DNA of 64,000 nt from Diphasiastrum complanatum (taxonomy: Eukaryota; Streptophyta; Lycopodiopsida; Lycopodiales; Lycopodiaceae), in assembly GCA_029204225.1 (NCBI GenBank), contig MU831886.1, forward strand, positions 34,456 to 98,455, read 5' to 3'. Position 1 is the first letter of the stretch; each line of letters opens with the position of its first letter. The notes beneath the pieces are model-generated. The model did no database searches. It had not been told where the DNA came from and saw only the letters and a list, made by a program, of their open reading frames with translations. This document shows positions 1 to 9,496 of the stretch, piece after piece. The position numbers and the translations under genes are program-made.

Positions 1-231
1 TCTCAAGGTGAAAATATGATCTGATGTGGTATATCCTGGTCTGAAACCTGCCTGACCTATGGCATGCAGTGCTCGGGTATCCATCTCTGTACTGATCTCT
101 GACTGAAGAATAGAACCATAAACCTTGGCAAAGAGGTGACTGATGATGATGGTACGATAGTTGTCGGCTTTCATGGGATCACCGCCTTTATGGATAGGGT
201 GGATAAGGTCTTTTCCCTGCCAAACGGCATA
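1..231 (-). pseudogene. LINE ORF2 reverse transcriptase fragment, runs off window edge
   Basis: Read on the minus strand, this translates without interruption into the N-terminal half of a non-LTR (L1-type) reverse transcriptase. Visible blocks are LIHPIHKGGDP, DNYRTI, then QAGFRPGYTTSDHIF, the usual order of RT blocks in LINE ORF2. The protein leaves the window at position 1, so the catalytic YADD lies outside. It belongs to the same family as the LINE at 11352-14510, which lacks this segment. No start codon is expected inside an ORF2 fragment. Confidence 0.8.
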
Positions 232-1139
232 TAAGACTAAAAGATATATGTCAAGTGTGTCGTATCAGTGGGAGTGCATAACAACAAAGAAAGTGCATCT
301 AGATAAATTATTAAATAAACTGAATTGAACTATGCACTGAGATATGAAATGTGAAAACATGTTCGATATAGATGATAATCTAATGATTTAATGTCATCAT
401 CATCATGTCTTGCTAGGAATGAGGAAGGGTGTAATGTGGCTACTATAGAAGGTAGAAAGTTGGAGTGTCCTGCCGACGTCACCTAGAATGTCTCCTCATG
501 GTAGGTCGAATAGGCCATACTGCAACATGATTGTGTCTAATGCACTGTCTTTGGTCTTTGTGTGCATGTGCATGTGCATGTGCATGTGCATGTGCATGTG
601 CATGTGTATGTGTATCATCATCACCAACATTGGTTGTCTCTGAGTCCGTCCTAGGTCTTCCCCTCGGAAAAAGGATGTAATTTGGAGCTGTGGTGCTGGG
701 TGACTCCCTGATCTCTGACATAAGTCTTGTCGTAGTAAGAAGATCTCTTGTACTATTAGTGCCACACGCTGTGGATCCTTGTATGTGATGAGTGAGCACA
801 ATGTAACAGGGTCTCAGAAATAGGCAATGATATCTCCCTCCGATCTAATAATAGATTGGGCACAAGTTTCTCAGACTCCACCTCACCCAAGGAAGATAGA
901 TAACAAATCCTCTCCTCTCGAATCCCTTGGAACCATCCAGTCTCAATCCCAAGCTGGTGTGAAGAAATACAAAGCTGACAAAGTATGAACCTAAGGCCAT
1001 GAGACAATCTAGAAGCTAGATAATGTGGTAAAATTGGGAACCCACTGCCCAGATGTATATAACTCTAAAAAATGAGTCCAACAATAATAAGGTTTGACCC
1101 TTAGTTGGCCCTGCTAGACTCGATCAAGATATGCCCTAT
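232..1139. other. No gene recognised; contains a TGCATG microsatellite
   Basis: Apart from the hexanucleotide repeat at 561-615 I see no family signature on either strand. Two overlapping minus-strand frames across 479-801 are open, but their His/Met or His/Ala-rich parts come from translating the microsatellite. Confidence 0.5.
561..615. repeat. (TGCATG)n microsatellite
   Basis: About seven near-perfect copies of the hexamer TGCATG, ending in TGTATG variants. The repeat strictly alternates pyrimidine and purine. Confidence 0.9.
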
Positions 1140-1640
1140 ATATAAAGGGAGGTCCTTGATAGAGGTGCCAAATGTTTCGAGGAATTTAGGTGCCTAGGAA
1201 AACCATGACAACTGGTAACCTTGATCATGAAGATGCTGGGAAGAGGTGAGCGCTGCCTGTGTGTATCTTTGCTTAGAAGCTGGGAACAACTTGAGTCGTT
1301 GCATGTGATAAGCAGGAAAATGGCACCAAGATGTGGAGGAGGAACTACAAATTCAACAAGAATAATCTGGTGTGGGACAAAGCGCTTAGTCCGTATCATG
1401 TGTGATAAAATAGTAGTTTGTAGTTTGAGATACTACCGCAGTTTGATGAGGTGAGACCCGTACAACATGCCGTTGCTGCATATTAAGCTGTGGGGGTGAC
1501 AAGTGTATCAAAAAGCTTAAGACTTACTCGGGGCGTCTCTGATGAACTTACGAAAACACAAGGGAGGCATGGGCCTTCCCAAGTCGAGCAATAGTTGTTT
1601 TACACCCTCTTTCCGACGCAAATTGCTGGGTGTCGGTTAC
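1140..1640 (-). pseudogene. LINE ORF2 C-terminal fragment
   Basis: On the minus strand this matches the region after the RT of the LINE at 13960-14400. Shared stretches include LDTLVTPTA, RFVPHQIILVEF and a downstream GCHGF/SCHGF stretch. Stops and frameshifts interrupt it. On the minus strand it lies upstream of the RT piece at 1-231, although in an intact element it would follow that piece. The two are therefore separate insertions or a rearranged copy. Confidence 0.65.
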
Positions 1641-1998
1641 CCACTAGGAACTGAACGACACACGATCCACCCCGCCTTAGGATCCAATCCATCCACCCTC
1701 CGTGCCCTAGCCCATGACCTATAACAAGCAAGATCCAACCTCCAACCATGACAGCGTGCCATACCACTGCCAGAGCCATTAGCCATCTCCCACCTCAGGC
1801 TAGCACTCATCCTGGCTGTGCATGGTAAAGTGAGACCTCCTCTCCTTGTATACCTCCAAGGTAGGAGTCTCCAAGGCTAGCACACACCCTAGATCATGAC
1901 ACGTAACAACCATGCAAGTCCACGAGTCACCGGTCAAGTCAACGGGCCCAGTCGATGTTCAACTTCAAGTTGGGTTTGGGATCCAAGGGAGTCGAGAT
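1641..1998. other. No gene recognised
   Basis: Moderately GC-rich sequence between the LINE and gypsy fragments. No coding similarity, terminal repeat or tandem array was seen. Confidence 0.5.
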
Positions 1999-2410
1999 TC
2001 AATCATTGGAATGTACCTTTCCAAATCCGACTCTCTTGGAAACATATGCACGAAGCATGTCTTCCATAGACTGGTGTGTCCTTTCAGTTTGACCATCCGA
2101 TTTAGGATGATTTGTAGACCCTAGAATTAAGGTGGTCTCCAATTTCTCAAAGACCGCTTGCCAGAATTTGCCAGTGAACTTAGAATCCCGATCACTAACA
2201 ATGTCATTCGGCAAACCAAACAACTTGAACAACGTTTCTACGAAAAGCTGAGCAAGTTCGGAAGCTTTGACATACTGCCTGGTTGGAATGAATTGCGCCA
2301 TTTTGGTTAGTCTGTCAACTATAACCAAATAGCATCATTTTGCTTCCCCGTCCGAGGTAGCCCAACCACAAAATCCATGGAAATACTTTCCCACTTTCTT
2401 TCGGGCAAAA
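1999..2410 (-). pseudogene. pol: Ty3/gypsy integrase core fragment
   Basis: The minus strand encodes the middle of a gypsy integrase: [11 protein letters not shown], then VDRLTKMAQF, IVSDRDSKFTGKFW, and HPKSDGQTERTHQSMEDMLRAYV. The catalytic D, D and E are present in MDF, SDRD and QTER. A one-base frameshift lies near 2328. Neither RT nor LTR adjoins it; the upstream end on the minus strand abuts a copia protease in the opposite orientation near 2430. It resembles the integrase tail at 8830-9030, so both may come from one family. Confidence 0.85.
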
Positions 2411-2435
2411 GGGAAAGAACCAGTAGGATCACTTT

Positions 2436-3008
2436 GTTGACAAAGTTGCAGAGGAGGAGCAATTTGGTGGGCTTGATCTATTCACCGCAGGCCTATCATC
2501 TGAATCCACGTTTGGTGGATGGTATATTGATTCTGGAGCCTCAAAGCACATGACACCTCATAGACATTGGTTCAACACCTATGAGGAGACAGGAGATGGT
2601 CAGCATGTATGCCTTGGAGATAACTCTACACATGAGGTGAGGGGCAAAGGCACAGTTCCAGTGCAGCTGTCATCAGGTGAGGTGAAGGTAATCAAGAGTG
2701 TGTTGCATGTACCAGGGTTGGCTAAGAACTTGCTATCCGTTGGTGCCATTACCAAACAGAACATGTTGGTAGAGTTTGACGAATTTTCGTGTTTGGTAAA
2801 AGACAAAGATCAAAGCTTCAAGGTGGTAGCCAAGGGAATGCAAGAAGGGGGTCTTTACAAGCTTTGTACAACCATTCCTAGCCAAGAGGCCTTGTTAGCA
2901 GGGGATACTAATCAGGACAAGCTTTGGTACGAGAGGTATGGTCATTTGAGCTATAAAAGTTTGCAAGTTTTGAAAGCACAACATGGTAGTAGATGTTCCT
3001 GGCATTAA
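2436..3008 (+). pseudogene. pol: Copia protease and pre-integrase region
   Basis: The frame through WYIDSGASKHMT carries the retropepsin DSGA active site at about 2529-2540. It continues through LHVPGLAKNLLSVG, typical of the copia protease end, to LWYERYGHLSYKSLQ, the GAG-pre-integrase motif. A frameshift near 2990 moves the reading to the next frame, where the CEACALGKQ zinc-binding half follows. Only the tail of gag is left upstream. Confidence 0.85.
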
Positions 3009-3674
3009 GTCTTCTTCAGATACATGTGAGGCTTGTGCACTAGGAAAGCAACAGAGGAAAAGGTTTCCAAAGGAAAAAGCTACCAGGGCCAAGGGCATTC
3101 TTGAGCTTGTGCATTCAGATTTGTGCGGTCCCATGTAGATCAGATCAGCAAGGGGGGCATACTATCTCATGACCTTTGTAGATGATTTCTCACGGAAGGT
3201 ATGGGTCTATTTTCTGAAGCTGAAATCTGAAGCGTTCAAATACTTCAAACAGTGGAAAGCTTTGGTGGAAAACCACACAGGGAAGAGGTTAAAACTCTCA
3301 GGTCAGGTAAGGGTGGTGAGTATATTTCTGATGAGTTCAAAGATCTTTGCAACGCACGTGGGATAAAGAGACAGTTTACCGCTCCACATACACCGCAGCA
3401 GAACGGCTTGGCTGAGCGGAATAACAAGTCTATAGTTGAGTGTGCAAGGAGCATGCTCAAGGCAAAGGGGTTGCCAAATTCCTTTTGGGCGGAAGCGGTA
3501 GCAACTGTTGTTTTTCTATTGAATAGAAGTCCAACCGAGCAATTGAAGGAATCACGCCAGAAGAAGCGTATAGTGTCAACAAGCCCAAACTGGGCAGCCT
3601 ACGAGTATTTGGGTGTACGGCATATGCACATATACCAAAGGACTCGCGGAAGAAACTTGATGCAAAATCCGTGA
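2990..3674 (+). pseudogene. pol: Copia integrase, catalytic Asp lost
   Basis: Segments in order: CEACALGKQ (zinc motif), LVHSDLCGPM with the first catalytic Asp and a stop just after it, FVDDFSRKVWVYFL, LRSGKGGEYISDEFK, then HTPQQNGLAERNNKS with the catalytic Glu. The second catalytic Asp (normally RSDNGGEY) reads Gly, so the D-D-E triad is incomplete. At least two frameshifts are needed to follow the domain. The later SFWAEAV block is present. Confidence 0.85.
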
Positions 3675-4102
3675 AGTGTATCTTCCTTGGGTATAGTGAA
3701 GGTGACAAAGCCTATGTGCTATATAATCTTGAAAACAGGAAGATCCTAAGTCAAGATGTCATCTTTGATGAAGAGCGTTCACCCAAGATACAGGAGCAGG
3801 AGAAGGATGGAACTTTTGAGTTCATACCCTTGATTGATTCCACGGATGAGGACCCTAGTCAAGAGTCCTGTGAGCCTCAAGTGCAAGAGCAACAACAGGA
3901 AATCAAACGTACTAGTTCGAGACCTCTTTTTGGCCAAGTACCAGAAGCCGAAGTTGGGGACAAACGGAAGACTAAGACAGTACCATGGGATACGTGGTCA
4001 CCATCCACATCGCTTTCCACTAGGAAGAAGCTACCTAGGTGGTACAGGGAAACAATCAAAGAGGGTCAAATGATGGAAGAAGGAGAGAGCAGTGAACAGT
4101 AA
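3671..4102 (+). pseudogene. pol: Copia integrase C-terminus and linker to RT
   Basis: The frame opens with MKCIFLGYSEGDKAYVLY, the conserved end of copia integrase, and continues through NRKILSQDVIFDE into an acidic, Gln-rich linker of low complexity that ends at a stop. In intact copia elements this linker leads into the RT fingers; here it is cut short by the deletion before 4130. Confidence 0.8.
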
Positions 4103-4126
4103 GTCTGATTCAATCTTTATGTCTTC

Positions 4127-5111
4127 AGGGAGAAGACTTTGTGGTTGTTGTGCTCTATGTGGATGATCTACTCATCACGGGAAGCAATAAGGAGCTTATT
4201 GCTTGTGTTGAGAAAAATCTTTCTAGTGAGTTTGAGATGAAAGATTTGGGTTTGCTACACTATTGCCTAGGAGTTGAGGTTTGGAAAGAGAAGCGTTGTC
4301 TTTCTATCTCACAGGCAAAGTATGCACAGAAATTATTGAAGAGGTTTAACATACAAGAAAGCAAACCAATTAGCACACCCATGGATGCAAGCAACAAGCC
4401 ATCAAGAGATGATGGTCCAACATTTGCAGATGAGACGCTCTGTTGTCAATTGGTGGGCAGCCTGATTTACCTTACTACCACTAGGCCAGATATTGCTTAT
4501 GCGGTTAGGATTGCAAGTCAATTCATGAGTAAGCCTACCGAAGCACATTGGAAGGCAGCCAAGCGGATCCTACGATATGTGAGAGGGACAATGACTTATG
4601 GGATTGGATACACAGATGATGGGGACCTTCAGCTGGAAGGTTATTCAGATTTTGATTGGGCAGGTGATAGAGACGATCGGAGATCGACGACAGGCTATTG
4701 TTTTAGCCTAGGTTCAGAGGCTATATCATGGTGCACCAAGAAGCAGCCTACTATTGCTCTATACCGAAGCTGAGTACCGGGCGACTACGAGGTTTGCCTG
4801 TGAAGCCATTTGGTCAAGCCATCTACTTGAGGACATGCAGATTGCTCAAGTAAGACCTACATTGTTACATTGTGATAACCAAAGTTGCATTCAGCTTGCG
4901 AGGAATCCAGTCTATCATGCACGAACGAAGCACATAGAGGTGGACCAGCACTTCATACGAGAGAGTGCACAATGGGGAGATCGAGCTAATATATTGCGAC
5001 AACAACGACCAGATAGCTGATATTTTTACTAAACCACTTAGTAAAGATAAATTTGAAACTTTCAGAACTTTGTTGGGTGTCAGTTTGAATAAAATTGCCA
5101 TCAAGGGAGGG
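4127..5111 (+). pseudogene. pol: Copia RT C-terminal half and RNase H
   Basis: It begins at GEDFVVVVLYVDD, with the catalytic YVDD at 4156-4167, and continues through LGLLHYCLGVEV, GSLIYLTTTRPDIAYAV and the RNase H block DFDWAGDRDDRRSTTGYCF. A frameshift near 4760 leads to the TEAEYRA block and CDNQSCIQLARNPVYHARTK. RT fingers and the first part of the palm are missing. The coding tail reaches almost to the polypurine tract. Confidence 0.9.
5103..5111 (+). promoter_or_regulatory. Polypurine tract of copia 1
   Basis: AAGGGAGGG directly before TGTTGAAG, the place of plus-strand priming in copia elements. Confidence 0.8.
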
Positions 5112-5743
5112 TGTTGAAGAGTAATGCCTATTTTACCCCTTTGGCTAAGCACTAGTTAAGTTGTAAGTTGTACATAACTAATGGGGCATGTTATTAAATA
5201 AATACATGAGACCCCCCCTTTTGTAAGTTGAGTAAATTAGTGCAAGTGGCCCACTTGGCCAAGTAGCTCACTCCTATGGTTGACACCTAGACCTTCTATG
5301 CATGTAAATGAGGTGCTTGCCTCACAAGGGATTTGGAGGACCCACACCCTCCTCTCTTGTTGGAATGTAAATGGAATTGCTTACATTACCATAGGTTACT
5401 TTGACCCAAAAGGTCGAGAGTTGTGTAACCATGGTCATTTATTATATTAGGCCTACTAAACTTAGAGTTAGCTAAGTTAGTATGAAATTAACTTGGTAGG
5501 GACTCATGGGTCCACTAGGCCTAATTGTGACATTAAGTACCCCAACTTGACATATTGGAGGTACCTTATTCTTTCTATGTAACTTATAGAAAGTTGGACA
5601 GCCAATAGTCAAGTAGTTGGATAGCCAATAGTCATGAAGTTAGATAGTCATCTTGGACTATATATATGTGTGCATCCCATTTGTATGAGATACTTTTGTA
5701 AGCAATACTGACTATTCTCCTTGGCTGTCCACGAGTTTCTACA
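5112..5743 (+). repeat. 3' LTR of copia 1 (right end approximate)
   Basis: Starts with TGTTGAAGAG right after the polypurine tract. The right end is set at a CA near 5743, after a segment with TATATATATG and Cys/Leu-type LTR tail sequence. No second LTR is present to confirm it and no target-site duplication could be checked. Confidence 0.6.
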
Positions 5744-6148
5744 TTGCTGAAAAATTTCAGATTTACTTCTTAAATGAAGATACATTTGTTTTGGACACAT
5801 TTCTTGCTGAAATTTCCCTGTTGGTGAGCTTGGAGTAGGGCGCTATCATCAACTCTATATGCACATAGTGTGCACTCTTTTCAGGCACAAATTTCTGGTT
5901 TTGGTTTAGGCTTCATTTGAAGTCTACCTATTTGTGGGCATTTTGTTTTTTGTGCAGAAATCAGCCACCTATTTCATTACTTGTTGAGCAATTTGCATGT
6001 GGAGTATTGCAATCTTTTGTGCTCATAATCTCAGCTTTGAGGTTGCTGCCCTTTGAGTAGATTTTGACGTGGAAAGTCTATTTCCTATTTACTACAAGCT
6101 GATTTTTCTGTTATGGCTAAAGAATCGGAGTCCTGGTTCTTTATTTAA
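5744..6148. other. Non-coding, no feature recognised
   Basis: AT-rich sequence between the copia LTR and the next gag fragment. It may include leader sequence of that fragment, but no primer-binding site is visible. Confidence 0.4.
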
Positions 6149-6895
6149 TGAAGATAGGGTGCTACATGATAAAGAACCTTCTAATTGCTAAAGGTTTGTG
6201 GGAAGTAGTTAATGGTGACGAAGAGAGGCCGCCTAGCTTGGCACCTATTACACCATCTAGAACAACTACTTCTTTATCTACGGAGGTGTCTTCCGATGAG
6301 CAAAAGAAGTGGGATTGACGAGATGCACAAGCACATTCCGTCATTGCATTATCAGTGAAGAGATCTATCCTTCCTCATGTTAGATCATGCAAGACTTCCA
6401 AAAGTGCTTGGGAGACTCTTGCCAAGATGTTTCAAGTACAGAATGCGGCAAAAGTGGTATATCTTCGAAATCAACTTTCTATCTTGAAGATGCAAGAAGG
6501 TGATTTGCTTACAAACCACTTGACGAAGATCAAGGATCTTCGAGAGGAGCTTCTTAGTATTGATGAGGTGATTGAGAACTCACAATTTGTATCTATTACT
6601 CTCAACTCTCTTCCTAATTCTTACCTTCCATTTGTGTCATCATTGAGCATTTCTCTTAGGGGACAGCAAATTTCCTTCGACGAACTTGTTGCCTTACTTC
6701 TTCAAGAAGAGCAAACAAGGATCAACTTTGGTGAACAAGAAGATCAAGCTTTCTTTGCGAAAGGCAAAGGCAAGGGCAAGTGGAAAGGGAAGCCTTCTTT
6801 CAAAACTTCCAAAGATGCAAGATCAAGGCTCCAAGAAGAAGGGTAAGTGCCACTATTGCAAGAAGTTTGGGCATCACATCAAAGAATGTAGATAA
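6149..6895 (+). pseudogene. gag: Copia gag fragment with zinc knuckle
   Basis: The frame from the ATG at 6149 reads KGLWEVVNGDEERPP, then a stop near 6316. It continues with SAWETLAKMFQVQ, LTNHLTKIKDLREEL and NSLPNSYLPFVSSL, the helical gag (UBN2) pattern of copia elements. A Lys/Gly-rich stretch and a frameshift near 6840 lead to the knuckle CHYCKKFGHHIKEC (C-x2-C-x4-H-x4-C) and a stop. The N-terminal residues before LLIAKGLW are missing. No copia pol follows; gypsy sequence in the same orientation begins about 200 bases on. Confidence 0.85.
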
Positions 6896-7104
6896 CGTTC
6901 ATATTTCAAACACTCCTTTTGTATTGCTTTCGAAGTTAATGAATGTTTGAAAGATTTCGAGTATAATGTTTATTTATGTGTTTTGGAAGATGTAATTTTT
7001 ATAAATGAGAATGCTCTTCAGAGTCAAAACATTGGGTTATCACAAAGGCCTTTGGATTTCTCTCTTAATAACCCTTTAGATGAGGATTCACCCTTAGGCA
7101 GGAT

Positions 7105-7790
7105 TTTGTTGATAGTATTCCCAAGCGTCTACTTGAGGACCCACCTCCTTCTAGGAGTGTAGACCATCAAATAGAGCTACTTGCCGATAGTGCCCCTATA
7201 TCATACAGGGTCAATATGAAGGTCAATATGAAGGAAGAGGATGAGATAGCCAAGCAACTTCAGGAGTATCTTAGGATGGGTCACATTAGACCTAGTAAGT
7301 CCCCTTGAGTGCTAATCCTTTTGGTTAGCAAAAGGGACGGAGGCACTTGCCTCTGTGTTGACTTGAGTGCTAATCCTTTTGGTTAGCAAAAGGGACGGAG
7401 GCACTTGCCTCTGTGTTGACTATAAGAAGATGACCATCAAAAATAGATATCCCTTGCCTAGGATGGATGATTTAATGGACTGTTTGAATGGAGCTAAGTA
7501 TTTCTCCAAGCTAGATCTTAGATCAAGCTACCATTAGATAAGAATTAGGAACGATGATGTTTCTAAGACTGGTTTTCGAACCAGGTATGGCCATTATGAG
7601 TTGTTGGTCTTACCATTTGGGATCACGAATGCACCTGCTACATTCCAGTACATGATGAACGATGTCCTTTGTCCATATTTGGAGAAGTTTGTGGTGGTGT
7701 ATCTGGACGACTTATTAATCTATAGTCAGATAATTGAGGAATCTTCGTATTGTCTTGGAACTTCCGAGGCAAGAAAAGCTCTATGCTAAG
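7105..7790 (+). pseudogene. pol: Gypsy reverse transcriptase
   Basis: Blocks in order: [87 protein letters not shown] and [12 protein letters not shown]. The catalytic YLDD lies at 7700-7711. A stop follows PSKSP, a 58-bp exact repeat disrupts block 2, and another stop follows SSYH. The catalytic residues themselves remain. Confidence 0.88.
7305..7420. repeat. 58-bp exact tandem duplication inside gypsy RT
   Basis: 7305-7362 and 7363-7420 are identical. As 58 is not a multiple of three, the duplication shifts the RT frame. Confidence 0.95.
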
Positions 7791-7879
7791 GAGTTGAATG
7801 TGAGTTATTACAAATAAAAATCAAGCTACTAGGCCATGTCATATCCAATCACAGTCTTGAGATTGATTATAATAAAGCC

Positions 7880-8480
7880 CGTAAGGTGCAAGAATGGTCT
7901 TTTCCACAAACTATTTGTGATGTGAAATCATTCCGTGGCTTCACAGAATTTTTTCACTTGTTCATTTTGGACTATGCTACTCTAGCGTTGACCTTAACCA
8001 ATTTTCTTAAGGGGGTGAAAAAAAAGTGTAGTTGTAGAAAAAGTCCACTTGTGGTTTGGACCGATGAAATGATTGAGAGTTTTGAACCTATCAAGCACTA
8101 TGTTTTTACGGGTTCTATTTTACACATAGTCGATCCGAATAAACCATTCTTGGTAGAAACGGATGCCAGCTACTATGTTGTAGGAGTGGTCCTTTATCAA
8201 GACAGTAGACCAGTTGCTTTTGAAAGCAAAAAGTTGGATCTTGCTCAGTGTAGGTATTCTACCTATGAGAGGGAATTTTTTGCAATCAGTCACGTGTTAA
8301 AATTCTGGAGGCATTATTTACGGTGATGATTGATTACCAATCTCTTAAGCACATATGCGATGCTGTCGACCTAAGGGGCTGCAAGGTTGGGTGGTTGGAA
8401 CTAATTCAGGAATTCATGTTCAACATTAAGTATCGAAAAGGTACATTGAACAGTGTTGCGATCGGAGAAATTAATTAGTT
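7880..8480 (+). pseudogene. pol: Gypsy RNase H
   Basis: One open stretch reads VKSFRGFTEFFHLF (the end of RT), then PFLVETDASYYVVGVVLYQ, RYSTYEREFFAISHVLKFWRHYL, the RNase H core with its first Asp in ETDAS. A frameshift at about 8324 leads to YQSLKHI and LIQEFMFNIKYRKG. The normal TDH motif before QSLK is degraded. Confidence 0.85.
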
Positions 8481-8599
8481 ATGCTTTGCTGAAATCCAAT
8501 CCGATCTCTATCCTTCACTTCGAGATCTTTCTCGGACCGATGGGTATTTTGGTTGCATCTGACCTTGGGATGTAGGATCCCAAGAATTCTCAAAATGAT

Positions 8600-9030
8600 G
8601 AATATTCCATAAGGAATGGCTTACCTTTCTAGAAGGGAAAGGTATGTGTGCCGGATAGGGAGGACCTTAAAGCCCAAACCCTACACTAGTGTCATGACAA
8701 CCCTTGTGCTGGTCACCCTGGCATGTAGAGGATATTGGACCTTGTTCAAGATAATCTTTGTTAGCCAAAAGATAAAAGGTCATGTTGAGGCATATGTTCG
8801 AGGTTGTAAACAATGCAATCTAATAAGGCACCCCGAATCTGATGGGCAGATATAACGTATCAACCAAACTAGGGAGGATATGCTTAGAGCATATGTATCT
8901 CACAGACAATCTGATTGGGAAAAGTATCTTCCAATGGTTGAGTTCGCACACAATAGTGCGAAGCATTCTGTCACATGATTCAATCCTTTTATACTGATGC
9001 ATGACTTTCAGCCATGTTATCTAGTTTCTT
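8600..9030 (+). pseudogene. pol: Gypsy integrase, catalytic core deleted
   Basis: Remnants of the zinc-binding domain are readable across frames: CHDNPCAGHPGM, then VEAYVRGCKQCN (HHCC finger). This runs directly into RHPESDGQ and REDMLRAYVSHRQSDWEKY, which normally lie about 130 residues further on. The core holding the first two catalytic Asp residues is therefore deleted near 8825. Confidence 0.8.
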
Positions 9031-9496
9031 TCGGACTCAAAGGTCTTTTACATCGAGCATTGGGCGTTTGGCACTTTGTCTGTCATTATTTGTTTGTAGA
9101 TCACCATTTGGCCTCTTGGGCCCTAGTAGCATTAGGATAAGGCAAGTTAATTAGCTGGCAGTATTTTTCTTGATTTCGTGCTCTATGTGTTATTTCAGCT
9201 TTAACTATATCAGTCTACTATTGCTCTCCATTATTTCATCAGCTTATTGAACTTTGTTTTCAGCTACATTAGTGTTCTTTGTGCTGCTTTGCTCATAACT
9301 TACCTTGCCTATATATTCCCTTGACATGCTTCCTCATCGTATTTTGAAACTTCTGCAAGGTGGTTTGATCAGGTAGGTACATGTTTGATTTTATCAAATT
9401 TGCAGAGCAAGCTAATTTTTTTATGAAATGAAGGAACATGTGAGAAAGAAAGACATTAGAGTCTATCAATTTGACAAGTTATTCATAATGACTCAG
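9031..9496. other. Non-coding, upstream of the ARM-repeat exons
   Basis: No coding similarity was found. If the host gene is real, its missing upstream exons should lie here, but I could not find them. Confidence 0.4.

Larger units (their letters stand above)
2436..5743 (+). mobile_element. Ty1/copia remnant 1: protease to RNase H plus 3' LTR
   Basis: Protease, integrase, reverse transcriptase and RNase H occur in copia order, followed by a polypurine tract and an LTR. The 5' LTR, leader and most of gag are missing; the left end abuts a gypsy integrase fragment of opposite strand. An internal deletion near 4100-4130 removes the N-terminal half of RT. With stops, frameshifts and a lost integrase aspartate, the copy is dead. 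Confidence 0.9.
7105..9030 (+). mobile_element. Ty3/gypsy pol remnant: RT, RNase H, integrase
   Basis: RT, RNase H and integrase blocks follow in gypsy order, without gag, protease or LTRs. The copy contains a 58-bp tandem duplication, several stops and a deletion that removes the integrase catalytic core. Confidence 0.85.

Noticed and set aside
479..801. Two overlapping minus-strand open frames with His-Met and His-Ala runs
   Set aside because: The runs are translation of the TGCATG microsatellite in two frames; no conserved domain accompanies them.
4099..4128. GTAAGT...TTCAG at the copia 1 RT breakpoint, resembling a tiny intron
   Set aside because: Only 30 nt, far below plant intron size, and removing it would put the YVDD block in the wrong frame. 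The gap is better explained by deletion.
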